From: JAGXLP01 sp964649445
GTDB taxonomy: Bacteria; Bipolaricaulota; Bipolaricaulia; M55B111
DNA length: 11,128 bases
Assembly (NCBI GenBank): GCA_964649445.1
Contig: CAZYPS010000058.1
Coordinates: forward strand, 1 to 11,128
Reading direction: 5' to 3'
The first letter of the stretch is position 1. Each line of letters opens with the position of its first letter. Below the pieces are notes generated by a model, which was not told the DNA's origin, ran no database searches, and was given only the letters and a program-made list of their open reading frames with translations. Shown here piece by piece: positions 6,393-11,128 of this stretch. The translations under genes and the position numbers were made by a program.

Positions 6393-6942
6393 AAAAGCGG
6401 TCATCGTTATAGATTTGACAAAAGCATTTGCATCTAAAGAGGGTTCCGTTTTTCACCGTGAGGCCAGGGATATAGTTCAAAACGTAAGAAAAGTCGTCAA
6501 ACGGGCACGTTCCAACGACATTCCAGTCCTGTGGACTGTTGACTTTCACCGCAAGGGCAAGCCAGATTGGGAGCTAAAATGGGTCCGGAAACACGGTATT
6601 GAAGGAACGGCTGACGTAGAGTTCCGGGAAGACCTCAGACCGGAGGAGAACGAAATCGTCCTAAAAAAGAGGAGATACAGCGCATTTTTTGGTACCGACC
6701 TAGATCTAATCCTGCGCGATTACGGGGTGGAGGAGTTAGTCATCGTCGGCACCAAGACAAATGTCTGTGTCAGGGCAACTGCTCAGGATGCATTTGCAAG
6801 AAACTATAGAGTATTAGTACCACGTGAGTGTACCTCAACGGACGACGAAACAATTCAGAAGGTTAATCTCGACGATATAGACAATTATATGGGTGAAGTA
6901 ATAGATCTCGAAGAAGCGCTTGAAGGTCTCACTGGGGAGTGA
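6385..6942 (+). CDS. Isochorismatase-fold cysteine hydrolase, nicotinamidase-like amidase
   Basis: A cytoplasmic hydrolase of 185 residues, typical for the isochorismatase/nicotinamidase family, which cleaves amide or ureido C-N bonds. The expected triad is visible: Asp10 in VIVIDLTKAF, Lys95 before RRYSAF, and Cys128 in VGTKTNVCV. A metal-site pattern like that of nicotinamidases is also present: DFH (Asp53, His55) and His70 in KHGIEGTADVEF, the last segment resembling the H-x-x-x-GT-x-x-EF stretch of PncA-type enzymes. The RRYSAFFGTDLDLILR segment is shared with many amidases of this fold, including RutB. In this operon it could hydrolyse nicotinamide released from nicotinamide riboside, or an amide or ureido product of base breakdown. 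The substrate cannot be decided. TTG 6385 is chosen because the ribosome binding site fits and the protein then begins just before the first strand. Confidence 0.85.
   Translation: MNKKAVIVIDLTKAFASKEGSVFHREARDIVQNVRKVVKRARSNDIPVLWTVDFHRKGKPDWELKWVRKHGIEGTADVEFREDLRPEENEIVLKKRRYSAFFGTDLDLILRDYGVEELVIVGTKTNVCVRATAQDAFARNYRVLVPRECTSTDDETIQKVNLDDIDNYMGEVIDLEEALEGLTGE
6934..6939 (+). promoter_or_regulatory. Ribosome binding site deciding a GTG start
   Basis: GGGGAG (6934-6939) lies 7 bases before GTG 6947 and favours that start over the in-frame TTG 6920, which has no such site and would overlap the previous gene by 23 bases. Confidence 0.6.
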
Positions 6943-6946
6943 TTAT

Positions 6947-7870
6947 GTGGATGTAATTGCCACAGGTTATCCAAGCCTTGACTTCATTACCCGGGTTTCC
7001 CGAAGCCCGGAGGTAGACGAGACGGCGATAATAAAAGAACGTTCTCCGGAACCGACTTTCGGGGGGTGCGGTGCCAATATTGCAACTGGATTGGCAAATC
7101 AAGGTTTTGATACCGGCGTAGCTATGGTCGTGGGTCGCGATTTCGAAGAGAGTGGCTACCTGAAATACCTACAGACCAAAGGCGTTGATACTGCGGGGAT
7201 AGTAACACTGGAGGAGGACGTAACCTCACGCAGCCATATTTACGTCAACCCGGACGGTGAATACCAGAATTTCTTCTACCCGGGCGCGGCCGCACACTAT
7301 TCGGAGGATCAACTGAAGAACCTTGAGCCGGGACGGTCTGAGTATGCTCTGGTTACCGTCGGAAACTCCAGCTACAACAGAAAGTTTGTGGATCTGGTAA
7401 GGAAATCGGATTCCAAACTACTCTGGCAGCTTAAAGCTGATGCCGATGCTTACAGACCTGATGAACTGGAGATATTTGCGCGCTCGAGCTGGGCGATATT
7501 CATGAACCGAATAGAGAAGGAATACCTGCTAAAAAACCTGGGGCTCGAATCCGTAGAATCTTTCTTGGGCTGGAACACTGAATTGATATTCCTTACCAGA
7601 GGTTCCGAAGGAAGCACGGTCATTACGAATGATGGAAAAGTTGACGTTTCTGTGGTAGAAGCAGAAAAAGTCGTTGAACCAACAGGAGCTGGGGACGCCT
7701 TTACAGCAGGTGTCCTATCAGGTCTACTGAAGTCACTTTCTCCAATTAAGTCCGCAAAAATGGGGGCAGTGTGGGCATCTTTTGCGGTTGAAGGTGTCGG
7801 CGCACAGAATCAACTGCCCAACTATGCCGATACCAGAAAGAGATATAACAAAAATTTTGAGGGGATTTAA
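6947..7870 (+). CDS. PfkB-family sugar or nucleoside kinase
   Basis: A cytoplasmic ribokinase-fold kinase, 307 residues, normal length. The start DVIATGYPSLDFITRV is the usual first strand with its substrate-binding Asp (Asp12). GGCGANIATGLANQG (39-53) is the first PfkB signature, an N-x-x-E-like NRIEKE follows near residue 187, and VEPTGAGDAFTAG (about 243-255) is the second signature with catalytic Asp250 in GAGD. Known substrates in the family include ribose, nucleosides, pseudouridine and, in archaeal nucleoside breakdown, ribose-1-phosphate (ADP-dependent). Lying between an amidase and a nucleoside phosphorylase, it most likely acts on the phosphorylase product or on an imported nucleoside. 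The sequence alone does not settle which. It ends exactly where the next gene begins. Confidence 0.88.
   Translation: MDVIATGYPSLDFITRVSRSPEVDETAIIKERSPEPTFGGCGANIATGLANQGFDTGVAMVVGRDFEESGYLKYLQTKGVDTAGIVTLEEDVTSRSHIYVNPDGEYQNFFYPGAAAHYSEDQLKNLEPGRSEYALVTVGNSSYNRKFVDLVRKSDSKLLWQLKADADAYRPDELEIFARSSWAIFMNRIEKEYLLKNLGLESVESFLGWNTELIFLTRGSEGSTVITNDGKVDVSVVEAEKVVEPTGAGDAFTAGVLSGLLKSLSPIKSAKMGAVWASFAVEGVGAQNQLPNYADTRKRYNKNFEGI
7859..7864 (+). promoter_or_regulatory. Ribosome binding site for a TTG start
   Basis: GAGGGG (7859-7864), inside the last codons of the kinase gene, is 6 bases before TTG 7871 and supports this unusual start directly after the kinase stop. Confidence 0.6.
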
Positions 7871-8611
7871 TTGAGCACAGTTTACTTACAATGTGAACCA
7901 AAAGATATAGCAAAGAACGTGGTTATGGTTGGTGACCCCGGAAGGGTCAAGCTCGCTGGAGAATATATGGACAGTGCCGAAATGATTAGCCAGAACAGAG
8001 AATTCACGGTCTTGACAGGTGCATTCAGAGGGACGAAAATCTCCCTGGTCTCGTCGGGAATAGGTTCCCCTTCCCTTGGCATAGCACTGGAAGAACTGGC
8101 ACAACTTGGGGCAAGATCCGTTTTAAGAGCCGGAACTGCTATGTCAATTACCGCTGAACTAGGATCTTATGTGGTTTCCACGGGCGCAATACGCGGGGAA
8201 GGTACTTCGAAGGAGTATCTACCCGGAGAGTTTCCAGCTGTGCCTGACCTCGGACTTTCCCATACAATACTGGAAAGGCTAAGGCAGTCGGGAGCCGAGC
8301 ACAGTTACGGCATGACGGCGACTTTCGATTCGTTCTATACAGACATGGCGCCAGTATGGATAGACAAAAATAGAAAACTGGACGATACTTACCAGGTTGC
8401 TAAAGAGAATGGCGTACTGGCGATGGACATGGAAAGCTCATTTCTCTTTGTACTTTCAACGTACCTAAATTTAAATTCCGCTTCTCTCTGCCTCGTTACC
8501 AACATGCCGGAAGCCCCTGAAGACAAGTTGGAGGGAGAGGAAAGAAACGAGGCGGAATCTATGTTGATCCGCTTATCTTTAGAGACTTTATCGAATTACG
8601 AAGGAGGATAG
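7871..8611 (+). CDS. PNP/UDP-family nucleoside phosphorylase, specificity unclear
   Basis: A cytoplasmic phosphorylase (246 residues, normal length) that splits a nucleoside with phosphate into base and (deoxy)ribose-1-phosphate. Phosphate-site residues match the uridine phosphorylase class: GDPGR (21-25), Arg43 in NREFTV, and LRAGT (85-89) with Arg86 and Thr89. The ribose-binding MDMESS (185-190) carries the conserved Met187-Glu188. GAIRGEGTSKEYLP (106-119) is also typical. The base-binding loop differs: where uridine phosphorylase of E. coli has FYPGQERY, with Gln166 and Arg168 reading uracil, this protein has FYTDMAPVW (155-163). So it is uridine-phosphorylase-like in fold but probably not a classic uridine enzyme. 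It starts with TTG right after the kinase stop and lies 2 bases before the next gene. Confidence 0.88.
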   Translation: MSTVYLQCEPKDIAKNVVMVGDPGRVKLAGEYMDSAEMISQNREFTVLTGAFRGTKISLVSSGIGSPSLGIALEELAQLGARSVLRAGTAMSITAELGSYVVSTGAIRGEGTSKEYLPGEFPAVPDLGLSHTILERLRQSGAEHSYGMTATFDSFYTDMAPVWIDKNRKLDDTYQVAKENGVLAMDMESSFLFVLSTYLNLNSASLCLVTNMPEAPEDKLEGEERNEAESMLIRLSLETLSNYEGG

Positions 8612-8613
8612 AT

Positions 8614-10065
8614 ATGGAAAGTCTTAAGCACTACATAAACGGAGATTGGTTAGAACCAGAAAGTGAGGAGTTTACCAACGTTATAAATCCGTCCACTGAA
8701 GAAACAATAAGCAAGGTTCCGGAAGCCACTGATAGCGAAATCGACAGAGCTTTTGAAGCAGCAGATTCTGCTTTTGAGGATTGGAAGAGGGCACCTGCCC
8801 CGGAAAGAGTAAGTTACCTTTTTGACGTAATCGAGGTTTTACGGGATCGACGGGCCGAGATTGGCAAGCTAATAACGCTCGAAAACGGGAAACCACTCTC
8901 GGACGGTAAAGGGGAGATAGAGTGGACTACCGACGTACTGGAGTTCTTTGCAGAAGAAGGAAAACGGATTTCTGGAGAGGTAGTGCCGCGTAATCAGGCG
9001 GGTGCCAGGAGCTTCGTAATCAAGCAGCCCCTGGGAACGATTGTAGCAATTGGACCGTGGAATTTTCCCGTTGACCTGTTAATCTGGAAGATTGCTCCGG
9101 CACTGGCTGCAGGCAACGCGGTCGTAATAAAGCCCTCCCAGGAAACTCCAATGGCGATAACCAAAGTCGTTAAGGCTTTTGACGAAGTGGGTTTACCTGC
9201 TGGAGTACTCAATATGGTCCACGGCTCAGGCGGAGAAACGGGTGATAAACTCGTAAAAGACAAAAGGGTCGACAAGATTGCCTTTACCGGTTCAACCGCT
9301 GTGGGTAAACACATCATTCGTCAATCTGCCTCCACGCTTCCAGAAACATCCATGGAGCTTGGGGGACACGCACCTTTTGTCGTAACCCAGAACGGAGATC
9401 TGGATAAGGCCATTCCAGAGGGCATCCGGAGATGTTTCTCTCATGCGGGACAGATATGCCATAGCGTAAACCAAATAGTTCTTGAAGAACCTATAGCCGA
9501 GGAGTTTATCGAAAGGTTCGTGGCAGGTACGGAAGATCTTGTCATTGGGGATGGAGTGGAAAATCCTGACGCGGACCTCGGACCATTGACGACCAAGGCC
9601 GGTCTACAGGATATTGAAGAGCATGTATCCGATGCGCTGGAAAAAGGAGCCCAGTTGCTTACAGGAGGAAAAAAACCTGCCGGATCTGAGTTTGAGCGGG
9701 GCTATTTCTACGAACCAACCGTACTAAAGGGAATTACAGATGATATGGACATCGCCACGGAGGAAACATTTGGACCTGTTGCCCCAATCACGGTCGTTGA
9801 TGATACTGAAGAGGCTGTCCGGGCCGCCAATAATACTAGATACGGGCTCGCCGCATACATCTACTCGGATAACACCAATGAAGCAGTAAGAATAGCCGAG
9901 AAACTCGAGGCGGGTTCAGTAGGTATAAACAATAATTCAGTCTGCCGCGTTGAAGCTCCGTGGGGTGGCTGGAAGGATAGTGGCTTCGGGCGGGAGCTCT
10001 CATCGCACGGTCTTGACGAGTATCTCCAGCTAAAACACATAAAATTCGAGTTTACTGTCGAGTAG
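8614..10065 (+). CDS. NAD(P)-dependent aldehyde dehydrogenase, substrate unknown
   Basis: An enzyme of the aldehyde dehydrogenase superfamily (483 residues, full length) that oxidises an aldehyde to an acid. Key residues are present: Asn150 in GPWNFP, Lys173 in IKPS, FTGSTAVGK (224-232), general base Glu248 in MELGG, catalytic Cys282 in HAGQICHSVNQ, and Glu384 in EETFGP. The end PWGGWKDSGFGRELSSHGLDEYLQLKHI resembles the succinate-semialdehyde and related classes. The usual ELGGKSP is ELGGHAP, and the usual N-x-GQ before the nucleophile is H-x-GQ. The residue aligned with Glu195 of ALDH2 (strict NAD use) is Gln176, so NADP may be accepted. AAGGAGG (8601-8607) sets ATG 8614. In this operon it may oxidise a C2-C5 aldehyde from sugar breakdown, which is inference. 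Confidence 0.9.
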   Translation: MESLKHYINGDWLEPESEEFTNVINPSTEETISKVPEATDSEIDRAFEAADSAFEDWKRAPAPERVSYLFDVIEVLRDRRAEIGKLITLENGKPLSDGKGEIEWTTDVLEFFAEEGKRISGEVVPRNQAGARSFVIKQPLGTIVAIGPWNFPVDLLIWKIAPALAAGNAVVIKPSQETPMAITKVVKAFDEVGLPAGVLNMVHGSGGETGDKLVKDKRVDKIAFTGSTAVGKHIIRQSASTLPETSMELGGHAPFVVTQNGDLDKAIPEGIRRCFSHAGQICHSVNQIVLEEPIAEEFIERFVAGTEDLVIGDGVENPDADLGPLTTKAGLQDIEEHVSDALEKGAQLLTGGKKPAGSEFERGYFYEPTVLKGITDDMDIATEETFGPVAPITVVDDTEEAVRAANNTRYGLAAYIYSDNTNEAVRIAEKLEAGSVGINNNSVCRVEAPWGGWKDSGFGRELSSHGLDEYLQLKHIKFEFTVE

Positions 10066-10081
10066 AGTAAAAACTATCACT

Positions 10082-10089
10082 GGGGGTGA
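10082..10089 (+). promoter_or_regulatory. Ribosome binding site deciding a GTG start
   Basis: GGGGGTGA (10082-10089) matches the anti-Shine-Dalgarno sequence and lies 8 bases before GTG 10098. The in-frame GTG 10086 lies inside this site, which makes 10098 the likelier start. Confidence 0.55.
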
Positions 10090-10097
10090 GTCTAGGA

Positions 10098-10871
10098 GTG
10101 GAAACAAAAAGTCTTTTCGGTATGGTACATCTTCTTCCTTTACCCGGATCCCCTAATTTTGATGGGGACATGGAAAAGATTTTTGACAGAGCCAAAAAGG
10201 AAGCGGATATACTGGCGGAGACCGGGTTCGATGGACTAATAGTCGAAAATTTTGGTGACATCCCTTATCCAAACGGAGAAGTCGACAAGATTCAGCTTGC
10301 AGCAATGTCGGCCATAGTCAGGGAGATATCAGCTCGAGTTGACATTGATATAGGAGTTAACGTCCAGTTCAACGATTATGAGTCCGAACTGGCAATAGCC
10401 AAGTCTTGTGGTTGTGATTTCGTGAGAATAGAAGCTTTTACCGAGACAGTGCTGACAAGGAGCGGCATATTGGAGGCATCGGCAGCCGACATAATGAAGA
10501 CTCGAAAGAGATTAAAACCGAAATCCAGTAAGGTAGATTTAATGGTGGATGTATTGTCCAAGGGAGTTACGCCAGTAAGAGAAGAACCCATCGACCTTGT
10601 AGTCAAACGGACTGAGAAAAATGGGGCTGACGGAATTATAGTGACGGGTTCTGGTACTGGGGAATCCACCCCGCTAGATTACGTCCGTGAAGCCAAACAA
10701 GCCACCAACTTACCCGTACTTGTTGGCAGCGGACTCAATGCAAATATGATCGGTGAAGTGCTTGAAGTAGCGGACGGTGGAATAGTGGGTTCCGCTCTTA
10801 AAGAAGAAGGAAGGGTTAGAAACCCTGTCTCTCCAGATAGGGCGAGAGAATTTATTGCCAGTGCTACTTAG
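10098..10871 (+). CDS. btpA: BtpA/SgcQ-family TIM-barrel protein
   Basis: A soluble protein of 257 residues, full length for the BtpA family. Family marks are the opening FGMVHLLPLPGSP (7-19), IVENFGD (48-54), GVNVQFNDY (86-94), a central VDLMVDVLSKG strand, and two late phosphate-loop-like turns, IVTGSGTG (181-188) and VLVGSGLN (207-214). Such glycine-rich turns at the ends of the last strands often hold a phosphate in TIM barrels, so a sugar phosphate ligand is plausible. BtpA was first tied to photosystem I assembly in a cyanobacterium and SgcQ to an E. coli sugar gene cluster. The general enzymatic role of the family is not firmly known. Here, as the last gene of a nucleoside operon, it may be an aldolase, isomerase or epimerase on the pentose product. 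It lies 32 bases after the dehydrogenase gene. An alternative GTG at 10086 would add four residues. Confidence 0.87.
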   Translation: METKSLFGMVHLLPLPGSPNFDGDMEKIFDRAKKEADILAETGFDGLIVENFGDIPYPNGEVDKIQLAAMSAIVREISARVDIDIGVNVQFNDYESELAIAKSCGCDFVRIEAFTETVLTRSGILEASAADIMKTRKRLKPKSSKVDLMVDVLSKGVTPVREEPIDLVVKRTEKNGADGIIVTGSGTGESTPLDYVREAKQATNLPVLVGSGLNANMIGEVLEVADGGIVGSALKEEGRVRNPVSPDRAREFIASAT

Positions 10872-10885
10872 CATAGTTCGATAAC

Positions 10886-10921
10886 AAGAAATAGACAGGA
10901 TTCGAATGAAGCTTATTTCTT
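10886..10921. other. Inverted repeat after btpA, possible weak terminator
   Basis: AAGAAATA (10886-10893) is complementary to TATTTCTT (10914-10921), an 8-bp AT-rich stem around a 20-base loop that includes the palindrome ATTCGAAT (10900-10907). A T-rich stretch follows (to about 10934). The stem is too AT-rich and the loop too long for a convincing intrinsic terminator, but it lies where the operon would be expected to end. Confidence 0.3.
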
Positions 10922-10962
10922 AATTCTTTATTTAGGTTTCAGTAACTGAGAGGTAATAATAA

Positions 10963-11128
10963 ATGATGAGGCCTGAAGTAATGGCATTACTCACAGGGAT
11001 ATCTTGGGCAGTTGGTTCCTTTTTTGGTAAGAAAGGGCTAAATATGGCCGAACTCGATCCTCACGTTGGTCTTATAATAAGACTGGGTGTTTCATTTATC
11101 GTAGTTACAATAATAGCCTTACCGAAAT
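10963..11128 (+). CDS. DMT/EamA-family transporter, N-terminal part (partial)
   Basis: The frame opens at ATG 10963 and runs off the window after 55 codons. GAGAGGT (10948-10954) is a good ribosome binding site for it; ATG 10966 is an alternative one codon on. The visible part has a first membrane helix, LLTGISWAVGSFFGKKGL, where W-A and the F-x-K-K-G end are typical of the first EamA/DMT repeat. A polar loop with DPHVGL follows, then a second hydrophobic helix. Such transporters move metabolites across the inner membrane; the substrate cannot be told. It may be a co-transcribed efflux or uptake step or an unrelated neighbour, since 91 bases and a possible terminator precede it. Confidence 0.72.
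   Translation, partial: MMRPEVMALLTGISWAVGSFFGKKGLNMAELDPHVGLIIRLGVSFIVVTIIALPK

Noticed and set aside
6920..6946. TTG 6920 as the start of the PfkB kinase
   Set aside because: GTG 6947 has GGGGAG at 7 bases and begins at the first strand of the fold.
10086..10097. GTG 10086 as the start of BtpA
   Set aside because: It lies within the GGGGGTGA ribosome binding site that serves GTG 10098.
1..11128. Mobile elements, CRISPR arrays, tRNA or rRNA genes, known riboswitches
   Set aside because: No transposase or integrase frame, no regularly spaced repeats, no tRNA fold and no recognisable riboswitch core were seen on either strand.

Overview
The window looks bacterial. There is a sigma70-like promoter ahead of a GntR/HutC regulator, clear Shine-Dalgarno sites, frequent TTG and GTG starts, and tightly packed same-strand genes. 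Composition is middling in GC, with many ATA, AGA and AGG codons. I cannot place the organism. The exported binding protein carries a signal peptide with no lipobox cysteine, which hints at a diderm envelope (Thermotogae-like or Halanaerobiales-like anaerobes would fit). That is inference only.

Layout. Positions 1-355 (minus strand) hold the N-terminal part of an acidic protein that resembles the leader region of McrB-like AAA ATPases. Positions 356-780 are an AT-rich intergenic stretch with no recognisable gene. A promoter and repeat cluster at about 788-842 precedes a GntR/HutC regulator (872-1615). A run of plus-strand genes follows: a BMP/PnrA-type nucleoside-binding protein (1705-2748), a double-domain nucleoside ABC ATPase (2821-4356), two permeases (4414-5487 and 5484-6392), an isochorismatase-fold cysteine hydrolase (6385-6942), a PfkB-family sugar/nucleoside kinase (6947-7870), a PNP/UDP-family nucleoside phosphorylase (7871-8611), an aldehyde dehydrogenase (8614-10065) and a BtpA-family TIM barrel (10098-10871). 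The start of a DMT/EamA transporter (from 10963) is cut by the window edge.

How it fits together. The regulator probably senses a nucleoside or sugar phosphate and controls the whole run. The ABC system imports a nucleoside, the phosphorylase splits it into base and (deoxy)ribose-1-phosphate, and the amidase could act on the freed base or a ring-opened or amide product. The PfkB kinase could phosphorylate the pentose-1-phosphate or a nucleoside. The BtpA barrel and the aldehyde dehydrogenase could then process the sugar. No deoC, deoB, rbsK/rbsD, ribose-1,5-bisphosphate isomerase or RuBisCO gene is visible in the window, so the sugar branch does not match a textbook route. This is the part most likely to be undescribed.

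Four gene starts were moved from the longest possible frame to better-supported positions: permease 2 to ATG 5484, hydrolase to TTG 6385, kinase to GTG 6947, and BtpA to GTG 10098. Two tiny ORFs that end in ATGA overlaps with the next gene's start (852-875 and 2774-2824) may couple or control translation.
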